Of a stretch of DNA of 40,675 nt, positions 1-8,294 are shown one piece after another; positions within the stretch are counted from its first letter, which is position 1; each line of letters opens with the position of its first letter. The position numbers were made by a program, and so were the translations under genes. A model generated the notes under the pieces. It was not told the origin of the DNA. It made no database searches and worked only from the letters and a program-made list of their open reading frames with translations. Source of the stretch: Synechococcus sp. TMED19 (lineage in GTDB: Bacteria; Cyanobacteriota; Cyanobacteriia; PCC-6307; Cyanobiaceae). The stretch covers positions 73,854 to 114,528 of the forward strand of contig NHBY01000010.1 of the NCBI GenBank assembly GCA_002168155.1, read 5' to 3'.

Positions 1-558
1 CTGCCTGCCGCCAGCGTGCTGGCCGGAACCGACGAGACGCTGCTCGTCGAAATCCAACAGCAGCTCAGTAGTGAACAACTCAGGCTCTATCGCAATACTG
101 ATCCCCGAGGAACTGAGCTGGCGGGTGGTCTCAAAAACGTGATGGCCATTGCCGCTGGCATCTGCGACGGCCTTGCCCTGGGTGCCAACGCTCGGGCCTC
201 GTTGCTGACACGAGCGCTGGCGGAGATGGCCTTGGTGCTTGAGCAGCAAGGTGGCCGCGCTGAAACCCTCTACGGCCTTGCCGGCATTGGCGATCTGATG
301 GCCACAGCCACAAGCCCATTGAGCCGGAACTATCGCTATGGCTGTTATCTGGCTGAAGGTCTCAGCAGCGAAGCTGCGCTGCAGAAGGTTGGTGCCACCG
401 TTGAAGGTCTGCCCACCTGTATGGCCCTCTGTCAGATGGCAACCGAACATGACTGGCAGTTACCCATCGCCAGCAGCGTTCTGGATTTGATTCTGGGTCA
501 GCTCAAGCCAGCCGAAGCACTACGACAGCTCATGCGCCGAGAACTGCGCAGCGAATGA
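1..558 (+). CDS. gpsA: Glycerol-3-phosphate dehydrogenase [NAD(P)+], C-terminal part (5'-truncated by window)
   Basis: The reading frame is open from the first base, so only the last 185 or so residues are present. The N-terminal Rossmann nucleotide-binding half lies outside the window. The visible part carries the GpsA substrate-binding helical domain: the stretch GGLKNVMAIAAGICDGL contains the conserved Lys of the active site, and GLAGIGDLMATATSPLSRN matches the family signature that binds glycerol phosphate. The enzyme reduces dihydroxyacetone phosphate to sn-glycerol 3-phosphate in the cytoplasm, the first step of glycerolipid synthesis. Its stop codon overlaps the ATG of the next gene by 4 bp (ATGA), so the two are probably translationally coupled. 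Identity is secure. Confidence 0.95.
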   Translation: MPAASVLAGTDETLLVEIQQQLSSEQLRLYRNTDPRGTELAGGLKNVMAIAAGICDGLALGANARASLLTRALAEMALVLEQQGGRAETLYGLAGIGDLMATATSPLSRNYRYGCYLAEGLSSEAALQKVGATVEGLPTCMALCQMATEHDWQLPIASSVLDLILGQLKPAEALRQLMRRELRSE

Positions 559-1418
559 TCAACAGCGTGGGACAAGGGGTCAGGATTGCCGCGGTTGATG
601 CCTTCACCACGAAGCCGCTGAGCGGAAATGGGGCCGCTGTAGTGCTGTTAGAGCAACCAGCTGATGACGAATGGATGCAGCAGCTGGCCGCTGAACTGAA
701 CCAGTCGGAAACCGCGTTCTTGTGGGCTGATTCAGGGACATGGCGCCTGCGCTGGTTCACACCCACCTGTGAAGTTCGGCTGTGCGGTCACGGAACCCTT
801 GCGGCGGTTGTGGCTTTGCAGGGCTGGGGGCTGCTGGTTCAGGGGCAGACCTACCAACTTCACACCTTGAGCGGAGCACTGCAGGTGGAACTCAACGCAC
901 CGGGTAAGGCCAGTGTTGATCTACCAAGCGGCGATCTGCTGATTCGCGACGAGGAAGCCTGGATGTCCAACGCCGTTGGGGGAAAACCCCAGCAGTGTTG
1001 GACATCGTTGCTGGGTTACGGCGTCATGTTGCTGCCGCCGACGGCCGACCTGGAATCTCTTGACCCTGATCACAGCGGCTGGGCCAAAGGGCCTGAAGTC
1101 GGCTGGGTCGTTATGCAAGACGGGACAGATGATTACGACTACAGACTGCGCTTTTTTGCCCCTGGCCTGGGACTGAGGGAGGACCCGGTGACCGGTTCAG
1201 CCCATTCCTTGGTGGCACCGTTGTGGTGCCGTCGACTGGCCAAAACGACAGTGAGAGGTTGGCAGCCCTCACATCGTCCCGGAGGTCTCTGGGCGACACC
1301 GCTGAACTCCGGCATGATCCGTTTGCAAGGGTCAGCTGTGGTCCTCTGGGACGGACGTTTGCAGCAGCAACCGGTCTGCACTACTCCACTCTCATGGCGA
1401 CGCAAAAGCACCGATTGA
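555..1418 (+). CDS. PhzF-family epimerase/isomerase
   Basis: A 287-residue protein of normal length for the PhzF family (diaminopimelate-epimerase-like fold, two similar halves). The N-terminal half begins with VDAFTTKPLSGNGAAVV and carries the conserved acidic residue in LNQSETAFLW, the proposed catalytic Glu of PhzF. Further family signatures are VRLCGHGTLAA (about residues 75-85) and REDPVTGSAHS near residue 215. PhzF itself isomerises a phenazine precursor, but cyanobacteria have no phenazine pathway, so the substrate here is unknown. It starts at the ATG overlapping the gpsA stop, and its 3' end overlaps the likely start of the SpoIID gene by 25 bp. The family call is firm, the reaction is not. 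Confidence 0.88.
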   Translation: MINSVGQGVRIAAVDAFTTKPLSGNGAAVVLLEQPADDEWMQQLAAELNQSETAFLWADSGTWRLRWFTPTCEVRLCGHGTLAAVVALQGWGLLVQGQTYQLHTLSGALQVELNAPGKASVDLPSGDLLIRDEEAWMSNAVGGKPQQCWTSLLGYGVMLLPPTADLESLDPDHSGWAKGPEVGWVVMQDGTDDYDYRLRFFAPGLGLREDPVTGSAHSLVAPLWCRRLAKTTVRGWQPSHRPGGLWATPLNSGMIRLQGSAVVLWDGRLQQQPVCTTPLSWRRKSTD

Positions 1419-2374
1419 ACCGATGTCTCGGTACTTGGCGTGGCCGCCTGCCAGACATGTTGTTGTTGTTGACGCCCTTGGCACTCAGCACGTTGCTGGT
1501 AACGGTTGTGGCGCCTCTTCTCAGCGCCCGCAGGACTGAGCCCAGCAGCGAAATCATCGACGCTCTTCTGAAGGAGCCGCAGCAAGCCTCCATGAGCTCT
1601 GCAGTTCCTACACCTCCTGCGGATCTGGCCATCCCGAGGAAGCAGCGAGCCGATCCCGCTCTCGAGATCCGCGTGTTGCTGCAAAAGGTTCCCGCCCGTG
1701 TGATGCTCGCTGCATCCGGGACTCCACCGCTGCAAAGGACGGATGGGAATCCGTGGAGAACCCCCCAAAAAGGGCAGGCGCTGTCGTGCCGCAAAGGCGC
1801 TCTCACTCTGGGCAACACGCGCGGGCCTGCTGAACTGTGGCTGCAGCCAAGAGCAGGTATCGCAACAGCCGTCGGACCTAACCGCTATCGCGGTCGTTTT
1901 CGCTTCCTTTGTCAGGGGCAGATGATGCGCGTCATCAATCACATCCCCCTGGAGGACTACATCGCATCTGTGGTGGGGGCCGAAATGCCATCGCATTGGC
2001 ATCAACAAGCTCTGCAGGCCCAGGCCATTGCTGCTCGCTCCTATGCCATGGCTCATCTGGCTAGACCAGCAGATCGGCACTGGAACCTGGGTGACACAAC
2101 GCGTTGGCAGGCCTACAAGGGTCTGGCCAGTGAAAGTTCACGAGGACGCGAGGCTGCGGGAGCGACCAGGGGACTGATCCTCAGCGTTGATGGTGGGATT
2201 GTCGAAAGCCTTTATGCAGCAAACCGTCAGCTCAGCCTGGAAGCCCATGGACGGCTAGGGGCAAGCATGAGCCAACACGGGGCCCGAGAACTAGCTGAGA
2301 AGGGGTATCGCTACACCCAGATCCTCGCGACGTACTACCCCGGTGCGAGCCTGTCTCGGCTGGAGCGCCGTTGA
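1394..2374 (+). CDS. SpoIID/LytB domain-containing protein, membrane-anchored
   Basis: About 326 residues from the chosen ATG. After a short basic N-terminus there is one hydrophobic segment (MLLLLTPLALSTLLVTVVAP, about residues 22-41), a signal anchor, then a low-complexity linker and a SpoIID/LytB domain in the second half. The domain shows HIPLEDYIASVVGAEMPSHW, then QAQAIAARSYA and a C-terminal GASMSQHGARELAEKGYRY, all typical of the family. SpoIID in Bacillus is a lytic transglycosylase acting on denuded peptidoglycan. In cyanobacteria these proteins are probably wall-remodelling enzymes or amidase enhancers. The frame is open back to a GTG at 1223, but the ATG at 1394 gives the membrane anchor at a normal position and a modest overlap with the PhzF gene. 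Confidence 0.87.
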   Translation: MATQKHRLNRCLGTWRGRLPDMLLLLTPLALSTLLVTVVAPLLSARRTEPSSEIIDALLKEPQQASMSSAVPTPPADLAIPRKQRADPALEIRVLLQKVPARVMLAASGTPPLQRTDGNPWRTPQKGQALSCRKGALTLGNTRGPAELWLQPRAGIATAVGPNRYRGRFRFLCQGQMMRVINHIPLEDYIASVVGAEMPSHWHQQALQAQAIAARSYAMAHLARPADRHWNLGDTTRWQAYKGLASESSRGREAAGATRGLILSVDGGIVESLYAANRQLSLEAHGRLGASMSQHGARELAEKGYRYTQILATYYPGASLSRLERR

Positions 2375-2380
2375 AGCCCC

Positions 2381-3205
2381 ATGGAGAGCCTTGCCCAGCA
2401 ATCTGTAGTGGTGCAGGGATCAGCCCTGGCCTCAGGTGCGCTGGTGCCTCTACAGACCGATCTTCTCGAGCTGCCATCTGTTGAACCGTTTGTCGTGCGG
2501 AGGCTGTTGAGTGCGACGCCAAAGCATCTGCAGCGTGCTGGACCGAAACCGAACCCTTTCCTTCCTTGCGATCCTCGACTGGAGGTCTGCAATCTCGATG
2601 AGCATGTGGTCCTGCTGAATAAATACCCAGTTCAACCGGGACACCTGCTGCTGATCAGCAAGGAGTGGAAACCACAGACCGGATGGTTACAGGCGATTGA
2701 TTTCAGGGCCTTAGTTGAGATTTGGACTGCACAACCAGGCCTGTGGTTCTTCAACAGCGGCCCCGATGCCGGGGCTAGTCAGCCCCATCGCCATGTGCAG
2801 TTGCTGCCGAGAATGGAGAACGAGCCACGTTGTCCGATGGAGGCGACGTATCTCAAGCTTCTCGCTGGAGAGAAGCCGACACATCAATGGCAACAACGAC
2901 TGGCGTGCCGGCGCCTGAGGGGGGTCTCAACGCTGCAGCCAACTGAGCTACATGACATCTACCTTGAGCTGGCTTTTGCCTTGGGTTTAGGAAGTCCTGA
3001 GAGAGAGGAAAAACCACTGATTCCCCACAACATCCTGATTTCAGACGGTTGGATGGTGATGGTGCCAAGAGGCCGGGAAGCCCACGCTGGGTTCAGCATC
3101 AATGCCCTGGGCTTCGCGGGATATCTGCTTGCGACCAGACAGTCAGACGTGCCCTGGCTCGAGCGTCATGGCCCAGGCCAACTGCTCGATCAGGTCAGTG
3201 CCTGA
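2381..3205 (+). CDS. ATP adenylyltransferase (Ap4A phosphorylase-like, HIT superfamily)
   Basis: A 274-residue protein resembling the Ap4A phosphorylase / ATP adenylyltransferase branch of the HIT superfamily. The catalytic histidine triad-like motif is ASQPHRHVQLLP, with His near residues 136 and 138, preceded by FFNSGPDAG. An N-terminal segment (NKYPVQPGHLLLISKEW) is the first strand pair of the fold, and the C-terminal part (PHNILISDGWMVMVPR) fits the family's C-terminal domain. Such enzymes split diadenosine tetraphosphate with phosphate to give ATP and ADP, controlling a stress nucleotide and acting in the cytoplasm. It starts 6 bp after the SpoIID gene stop, so it probably belongs to the same transcript. 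It converges on the small gene at 3213. Confidence 0.9.
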   Translation: MESLAQQSVVVQGSALASGALVPLQTDLLELPSVEPFVVRRLLSATPKHLQRAGPKPNPFLPCDPRLEVCNLDEHVVLLNKYPVQPGHLLLISKEWKPQTGWLQAIDFRALVEIWTAQPGLWFFNSGPDAGASQPHRHVQLLPRMENEPRCPMEATYLKLLAGEKPTHQWQQRLACRRLRGVSTLQPTELHDIYLELAFALGLGSPEREEKPLIPHNILISDGWMVMVPRGREAHAGFSINALGFAGYLLATRQSDVPWLERHGPGQLLDQVSA

Positions 3206-3212
3206 AACAAGT

Positions 3213-3446
3213 TCACGAAGAGCTGACCTCGTCGCGTTGCATCTGTCCTTCAAGGGTGCTGATCGATGCGTTCACAGCCGCAAGCTGCCGTTCAACGGCA
3301 TCACGCCAGCCTTTGAGCATGTGCAATTTGCGGCGCTGGTGCCTTGCGCGTGATTCATCCGAAAAGGCGTCGGATAGGCAACAGCCAGACAGGGGGAACA
3401 TGTCAATATGGGCGCGACGCGCTCGTTCTAGCTCGGAGCTCGTCAA
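3213..3446 (-). CDS. Small conserved-looking hypothetical protein
   Basis: I cannot assign a function. The product is about 77 residues from a TTG start, charged and mostly helical. It contains a basic stretch (ARHQRRKLHMLKGWRDAVER) followed by a heptad-like helix (QLAAVNASISTLEGQMQRDE). It resembles short hypothetical proteins I associate with marine Synechococcus, but this is memory, not a search. The frame stays open to another TTG at 3491, which would add 15 arginine-rich residues, and an internal ATG would give a protein of about 62 residues. The chosen start gives MTSSELERARRAH. It converges on the adenylyltransferase gene, 7 bp apart, and is divergent from the DUF3370 gene. Confidence 0.6.
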   Translation of the reverse strand: MTSSELERARRAHIDMFPLSGCCLSDAFSDESRARHQRRKLHMLKGWRDAVERQLAAVNASISTLEGQMQRDEVSSS

Positions 3447-3567
3447 CTCTGTTGTCTTTTGCCTTGGACCTGTGACGTGCGCAGCTCGCAAGGCCCTATC
3501 AGGGATTTATTTCTCTCTGGACAGAAGAAAATCTGCAGCAACAGCACCTAAGTCTCAACTGGGACGC

Positions 3568-5166
3568 ATGTTGAGAGGGATCAGCCTCGTGAGTCCCATG
3601 CGCCCCCTTTGTCTGGCCGCCGCCGTTGTACTCGGAGCTGCACCCGCAGCCTGGGCCGATGTCGCCCTAATGGCCGGCCAGCGGGCTATACCGCTGCGAG
3701 GGGAGTTCAACGCAGTACCCGTGCTGCACTCCAATCAGCCGGAAGAGGTGGTCGGGCCAGGAATATTGGTGAGCACAGCCCAGGGCTCCGCCACGGCGGA
3801 AACTGGAGAGGTGCTGCGCAATGCCGAGTACACCTTCAATGGTGACTTCGGAATTCACGCCCACCACAAGTACTACCCCAAGGACAAGGCCAGGCTTGGT
3901 ACTGCACGGTTGCGGGGGACCCTGACGATCGCCGCCATCGCCATCAACCCGGGCAACCAGGACGTTGAGCTGGTCCTGGACCGTGGTTCAGTCAAAAACA
4001 GCTTTCAGGCTCCTTACAAAGCCAATGGCCTAATGGGCGTAAAGGCCCAGGGGCACCGCCCCTGGAATGCCGGCCCTGGAGATGCCACCTCTGTTCAAAT
4101 GCTGCGCGGGAATCTTGATCGAGACCTGCCTGAGCGTGTGGTTATCCCGGCACGCAGCCGCATCGTGCTCTTTACAACCAAGCTGCCGGCGCGGGGCATT
4201 GCCAACGCCCTGGTCAAAGGGAGAAGCAGCGGTCCTTTCCAGATGGCCGTTGTCGCGGCAGAGGACCCACGCACGGAATCAGACCTGCTGGCCGTATTGG
4301 ATGCAGGACGCCTTGCAGATGGTCGCGTTTACCTCGACAAAGTGGACAAGATCGTCAGGCGCGAGGTGTTCTCTCGCGTTGCTGGTGTGGCCATCGGTGA
4401 CCGCTATCAGGCCAACGTTGCCCATGACCTACGCCACTTCCCACTTCACGTCCCGCTGACAACCACCACCCGGCACCACTTCGGCACCGGAGAAAATCAG
4501 GTCAATTCCCTGGCGAGCCGCATGCGCGACTCATCCCTCGACAACGTGGGCACCTATGGGGTGCGCTACGACATTGACCTCGAGCTGGTCGGAGAAGGCA
4601 TGCATCGATTGATGCTCAGCCACCCCACATTTTCCGGAAAACAGTTCACCGCCTTCCGCGGCACCATTGGCATCAGCGAGGGTGATAGTTACGAGGAAGT
4701 GCATGTCGGAATGCGTTCAGGTCAGAGCCTTGAGCTCAAAAGCCTGCAACTCAGCACCGATCGTTCCCGCAAGGTTCGGGTGAGCCTGGTCTATCCCGCC
4801 GATGCAACCCCCGGGCATCTTCTGAGTGTTGTGCCTGACAGCCAGCTGGCATCTCTCCGACGGAAGGAGACCCTCATGGAAACAGCACGTCAGACAGCCG
4901 CTGCAATGCCAATGGCAGTCATCGCTCCACCTCAGCCAGGCCAGGCACAACTGAAAAAAAATCCTGTTGACGTGCTGCGGAAGACCAATGAGGTGAAGCA
5001 AGAGGAACAGCCTGACGCTGTAGTTGCCGCCGACCCAATAGCACCACCCGCTATAGATCCAAGTGCACCTCCTGTGCTGCCCCAAGGCAACTGGCCACCG
5101 GGTGCACCTGCCATGGTGGATCCAACTAGGACGATCAAGTTGATGCGCAACTGGTTGGGTCGATAG
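3568..5166 (+). CDS. DUF3370-family exported protein
   Basis: About 532 residues, matching my recollection of the cyanobacterial DUF3370 family, whose function is unknown. The N-terminus is a clean Sec signal peptide (PLCLAAAVVLGAAPAAWA then DV), so the protein should be exported to the periplasm or lumen. The core, about residues 40-430, is rich in beta-strand-like segments such as YTFNGDFGIHAHHKYYPKD and FTAFRGTIGISEGDSYEEVH. The C-terminal 90 residues are Pro- and Ala-rich and probably unstructured. The frame is open far upstream to 3049, but the signal peptide fixes the start at the ATG at 3568 or the ATG at 3598. It runs ahead of the RHH-J gene with a 26-bp gap. A function cannot be read from the sequence. 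Confidence 0.85.
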   Translation: MLRGISLVSPMRPLCLAAAVVLGAAPAAWADVALMAGQRAIPLRGEFNAVPVLHSNQPEEVVGPGILVSTAQGSATAETGEVLRNAEYTFNGDFGIHAHHKYYPKDKARLGTARLRGTLTIAAIAINPGNQDVELVLDRGSVKNSFQAPYKANGLMGVKAQGHRPWNAGPGDATSVQMLRGNLDRDLPERVVIPARSRIVLFTTKLPARGIANALVKGRSSGPFQMAVVAAEDPRTESDLLAVLDAGRLADGRVYLDKVDKIVRREVFSRVAGVAIGDRYQANVAHDLRHFPLHVPLTTTTRHHFGTGENQVNSLASRMRDSSLDNVGTYGVRYDIDLELVGEGMHRLMLSHPTFSGKQFTAFRGTIGISEGDSYEEVHVGMRSGQSLELKSLQLSTDRSRKVRVSLVYPADATPGHLLSVVPDSQLASLRRKETLMETARQTAAAMPMAVIAPPQPGQAQLKKNPVDVLRKTNEVKQEEQPDAVVAADPIAPPAIDPSAPPVLPQGNWPPGAPAMVDPTRTIKLMRNWLGR

Positions 5167-5192
5167 GCTCCGGCGCAGAGCGCGATTCTCTT

Positions 5193-6161
5193 TTGTCAGC
5201 AGAAGACGAAACAAAGAGAGTCAGCCTCGAGTTGCGGAAGGACACGATTCAGCGTCTTGATGAGCTGCGGAAGCAATGGTCCCTGCGAAGCCGGGGCCAG
5301 GCGATCCAGAGGATGCTGGATACGGTCCTTAGCGACCTCGAGCAGGACCCTGAGGATGACGAGGAGACCCTGAGAGATACGGCGGAAGAGCATCTGGAAG
5401 GTGCCATCGTTCTGGTCTCCGGCGGGGAAGAAAGCGAAAAAGAAACAGACTGCGCCTCTGAGGGGGCACCCCGTGGACTGGGGATTGACCTTCCTGGCTT
5501 TGTTTCTAAAAGAACCACTCAGCTACGAAAGAGCCTTCAAGAACCGCGGTTAAGCGAGGCGCAAGCCGGCGGTGAGCGCTTCTCAGTGATGGATGAGGAC
5601 CATCTCGCTCAGGCGGTCCGGGCCGTCCAGCAACATTGGATGACCCTCTACGGAAGTGAGCCCAACTCTGCAGTTCTTGAAGCCGCCGTGTACTGGCTGA
5701 GCCATGAGATCTGGCCAGGCGCCGACGCAGCCGAGGGAAAGCCATTCACATGGAATGCTTTGCAGCAAGTGATGCTGGGTTACGCACCCGGATGGGAAAT
5801 CAGAGAGGCCAGTGTTGACCGTGTCGTGGTTGCTGCAGGAGTGTTAGAAGATCCATTCAGTGCCGCAGAGCTCCCAGGACGGGTGCCTTCATTGGTTGGC
5901 CGGATGGTCCAACGCTTGAGAAGACGACGACGAGGTTCTCCATTCCTCGACCTGCAGAGCACGATGAGCACCCAGGGATCACTGAAGATGCTTGGACTTC
6001 CAACAGCCGCTGGCCACAAGCTCACACTTGCGGAAATCAGAGAGGCCTATCGGCAGAAGGCCCTAGCCAATCACCCGGATGCTGGCGGAAACGCAGAAGA
6101 AATGCGCCGCCTCAATGAGGCATACCAGCTACTGAAACAGCGTTTCGTGCGTCGCGACTGA
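5193..6161 (+). CDS. Ribbon-helix-helix-like N-terminus fused to a C-terminal DnaJ (J) domain
   Basis: A 322-residue protein from a TTG start. Residues about 8-50 (KRVSLELRKDTIQRLDELRK, then SRGQAIQRMLDTVL) have the strand-helix-helix pattern of CopG/MetJ-type ribbon-helix-helix DNA-binding domains. A strongly acidic linker follows, then a middle region of about 120 residues that I do not recognise, and an Arg-rich patch (RLRRRRRGSPF). The last 59 residues are a J-domain with the intact HPD tripeptide (about residues 294-296, in KALANHPDAGGNAEEM) needed to stimulate Hsp70 ATPase. There is no Gly/Phe region or zinc finger, so it is a class C J-protein. A DnaK partner acting on a DNA-bound or dimeric RHH protein is an inference. 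The middle region could define its real role. Confidence 0.82.
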   Translation: MSAEDETKRVSLELRKDTIQRLDELRKQWSLRSRGQAIQRMLDTVLSDLEQDPEDDEETLRDTAEEHLEGAIVLVSGGEESEKETDCASEGAPRGLGIDLPGFVSKRTTQLRKSLQEPRLSEAQAGGERFSVMDEDHLAQAVRAVQQHWMTLYGSEPNSAVLEAAVYWLSHEIWPGADAAEGKPFTWNALQQVMLGYAPGWEIREASVDRVVVAAGVLEDPFSAAELPGRVPSLVGRMVQRLRRRRRGSPFLDLQSTMSTQGSLKMLGLPTAAGHKLTLAEIREAYRQKALANHPDAGGNAEEMRRLNEAYQLLKQRFVRRD

Positions 6162-7628
6162 GGCACAATCTGAGTCCTGGCAGTAGACCAAGACAAGATG
6201 CCTGAGCCTGGAGTCAAGCGGAGGTCGGCTCACGCCCCAAGCGACCGTATTGAATCAAGCCGATGGAACGCAGGCGAATCAATCGGCTTCAATTCAGCAA
6301 GGCAGCTCTAATGACAACAACAGATGGTCGAAATCTGGGGACTGCTGTGATTGACCAGGACAGGAACAGGTGTCGCAGCACATAAACCTTCTTGGCAAAG
6401 AGCGATGCAGCGAGCACTGCAATGCGCGGTTAGCCAAGAACGCCTATGCACATCAAGCATCTCATTCAGGACGCAACCCTAGTCCCATGAAGATCCAATA
6501 CAAAGACACACAATAACTGCAACAATCTCCCGCCTCGGAAATCACTCCATTGCATGCTGCCAAATTTGAGCCCTGAGCGATCCACGGCTCAACCAGGGCG
6601 CACTGCAACTGCTCCAACATCTGACCGGAAAAGGAACCTGGACAGAAGCTGATCACACGCAAGAGAGGTCCCCAATGAGCGGAATGCAGGCCGCCAAACA
6701 TGGTTAATGGTGACAGGGGAAATAAATCGCGGAGCGAGCAACGACGAACAACCAGCCAAACCACATGCAGCTGGCCCACATGAGACTTACAAATAGCCCG
6801 AAGGCAGGTCTATCCTGAGACGCTTGCGAATAGTTTGATGGTGTCCTTTTTGGCGCAGAGGCAAAAGGGCAGGATGATCCCGCAAGAGGCGAGTAGAGAG
6901 TCTGTCCTGTCTCAGAAAAGACTGCTTATGCGTCTCGCAGAAAGTCCTAAGCCGGACAATCGGGAGTCAGCGCATGGCTGAATAATCGATAAAAACGTGA
7001 TTCTTGTTTGACGGGTTGGGCACTATTCGGCGGTGTGCCCGGCCAAAAAACCCGAAATCAAGAATTCCAGATTGTGAGCACAAAATTGGTCCAGAGCGGA
7101 TGTCCAGGGCAATTGGACAACACCACGGACGCCGCCCAAGTCCCTTGCTACAGTGGACATTTACCTAGTTCATTCAAGTACGCGTACCTGTGTTTGACAC
7201 AGGTACGCAGGCCCTATGCCCCATCGCCCAACCCCTTCAGCAAGGAGCAAAGGCGTAACCGACAAAAGAGCGGAGGCAAGTCCAATGCAACCCGCCTGGG
7301 ACTCATCTCGAGTCCAGGCAAGAGATACAGCTAAGACCAAGGCGTCCCAATTCATACAGGCAAGACACGCAACAGCGCGATCGATTGGCAGTCGAGCCAG
7401 AGTCTTCACTCAGCAAAGCAAATGCGTTCAGGAAGCCTCAGGCGGGGAAGCTCTGGCGATTACGGCAAATCAGTGCAGCAGACGACCCATAAACAACTTT
7501 CTTGGAATGGACTCACCATGGGTCTAAAAAGTAGACCAGGTCGCAACAGTCGAGGAGAGGAAACGTACGTCCTCGTCATTCACCAATAAGAAGGGGAAGG
7601 CCAGAGGGCGGAAAACAAGGAATTAAAA
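6162..7628. other. Long gene-free stretch with several inverted repeats
   Basis: Almost 1.5 kb in which I find no credible protein gene in any frame. The longest frames (6462-6779 minus, 7008-7334 plus, 7216-7527 plus) have cysteine-rich or unordered composition and resemble nothing I know. Several inverted repeats can be read: 6252-6264 with 6282-6295, 6389-6396 with 6433-6440 (enclosing a 5-bp hairpin), 7012-7023 with 7035-7054, 7182-7192 with 7198-7208, 7521-7526 with 7532-7537, and 7551-7556 with 7570-7575. Single 8-bp repeats are expected by chance in this length; the 11-bp one is not. The region could hold small RNAs or the upstream control zone of something lost. I see no tRNA, tmRNA tag or known RNA signature. 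Confidence 0.6.
7182..7208. repeat. Perfect 11-bp inverted repeat with 5-nt spacer
   Basis: The arms GCGTACCTGTG and CACAGGTACGC are exact reverse complements around TTTGA. The left arm also overlaps the 10-bp palindrome GTACGCGTAC at 7178-7187. As DNA, the TGTG-N5-CACA centre resembles a dyad operator of a CRP/FNR-like regulator. As RNA, it would be a stable hairpin without a following U-run, so it is not a standard terminator. No adjacent gene explains it. Confidence 0.6.
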
Positions 7629-7652
7629 AGCCCCACCGTCTCAGGTGGGGCT
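7624..7652 (-). terminator. Rho-independent terminator of apcD
   Basis: The 9-bp stem AGCCCCACC / GGTGGGGCT (7629-7637 with 7644-7652) has a 6-nt loop. Read on the minus strand it is followed by a run of five T residues. It lies 45 bp past the apcD stop codon and points the right way for that gene. A second short stem (CCTGG / CCAGG, 7657-7661 with 7669-7673) precedes it. Confidence 0.85.
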
Positions 7653-7696
7653 AAAGCCTGGACTTAAGCCAGGTCTTATGCGAGAGAGATGGACAA

Positions 7697-8191
7697 TCAA
7701 GTACTTGTCTGCATCCCTTGGATCAAATAGTCGAAGTAAGGACTCGCAACTCGTATGTCTTCAGGAGAAAGCAATGCCACCGATGCATCTTTGAGGCAAC
7801 GCATGGCCTCCACCATTCCCGGCATTGGTACGCCGAGGCTGTTGTACATCTCTCTGGCGCCGACTAGGCCAGTGTTCTCAATGAATCGTGTGCTGCCTGC
7901 AAGGACCCCGTAGGTCACGAGACGTAAATACCAGCTGTAATCACGCAGACATTGAGCACGCTGTTTCTGTCCGTAAGCATTGCCGCCAGGAGCGACATAT
8001 TCTGGCTTGCGGCCGAATAGCTGCTTTGCAGACTCATCAACGATTTTGCGTTCGTTGTCCGTCAGGACACGGGCCACACGGATGCGACCACTGCCATCGC
8101 TGAGATATGCCTCCATGGACTGCAGCTCCCCACTGGATGGGTAGCGCAGCTCATCGTCAGCTTGGAGGATCAGATCGCGTACAACGCTCAC
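7697..8191 (-). CDS. apcD: Allophycocyanin alpha-B subunit (phycobilisome core terminal emitter)
   Basis: A 164-residue phycobiliprotein of the usual alpha-type length. It matches ApcD throughout: [20 protein letters not shown] at the N-terminus, [20 protein letters not shown] around the chromophore, then [28 protein letters not shown] and [11 protein letters not shown] at the end. The Cys in [10 protein letters not shown] is the single phycocyanobilin attachment site. ApcD replaces an alpha subunit in a core trimer, absorbs far to the red and passes energy to photosystem I and, in part, photosystem II; it also matters for state transitions. It uses a GTG start, stands alone, is divergent from the rRNA methyltransferase gene and ends at a strong terminator. 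The gene shows that the organism builds phycobilisomes. Confidence 0.96.
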   Translation of the reverse strand: MSVVRDLILQADDELRYPSSGELQSMEAYLSDGSGRIRVARVLTDNERKIVDESAKQLFGRKPEYVAPGGNAYGQKQRAQCLRDYSWYLRLVTYGVLAGSTRFIENTGLVGAREMYNSLGVPMPGMVEAMRCLKDASVALLSPEDIRVASPYFDYLIQGMQTST

Positions 8192-8294
8192 CGCGGCACC
8201 GGAGCTGAAACCATTTTATCCAGATCGACCCCCATAACCGCTGAGCCAAACGGGAATTGGCGTCAGATGTAATGCCGATTGTTAGGGTCCAGGT

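Noticed and set aside
1139-2080. A 313-codon minus-strand frame
   Set aside because: It lies opposite the PhzF and SpoIID genes, which are well supported by motifs. It is a GC-driven shadow.
6198-6385. Two tiny frames (37 and 24 codons) joined by TAATG after the RHH-J gene
   Set aside because: The stop/start arrangement is attractive, but the products are short and without pattern, and the first overlaps the inverted repeat at 6252-6295. Chance is likely.
6462-6779. Minus-strand frame of 105 codons in the gene-free region
   Set aside because: Cysteine- and tryptophan-rich without pattern, no recognised motif, no ribosome-binding site, and no neighbour on that strand that supports it.
7008-7527. 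Two overlapping plus-strand frames (7008-7334 and 7216-7527)
   Set aside because: Unordered composition, overlapping each other, and crossing the inverted repeats at 7012-7054 and 7182-7208. They look like chance open frames.
7697-8191. Assignment to Prochlorococcus
   Set aside because: Synteny and several small proteins resemble Prochlorococcus, but an intact apcD with its chromophore Cys argues for a phycobilisome-bearing Synechococcus.
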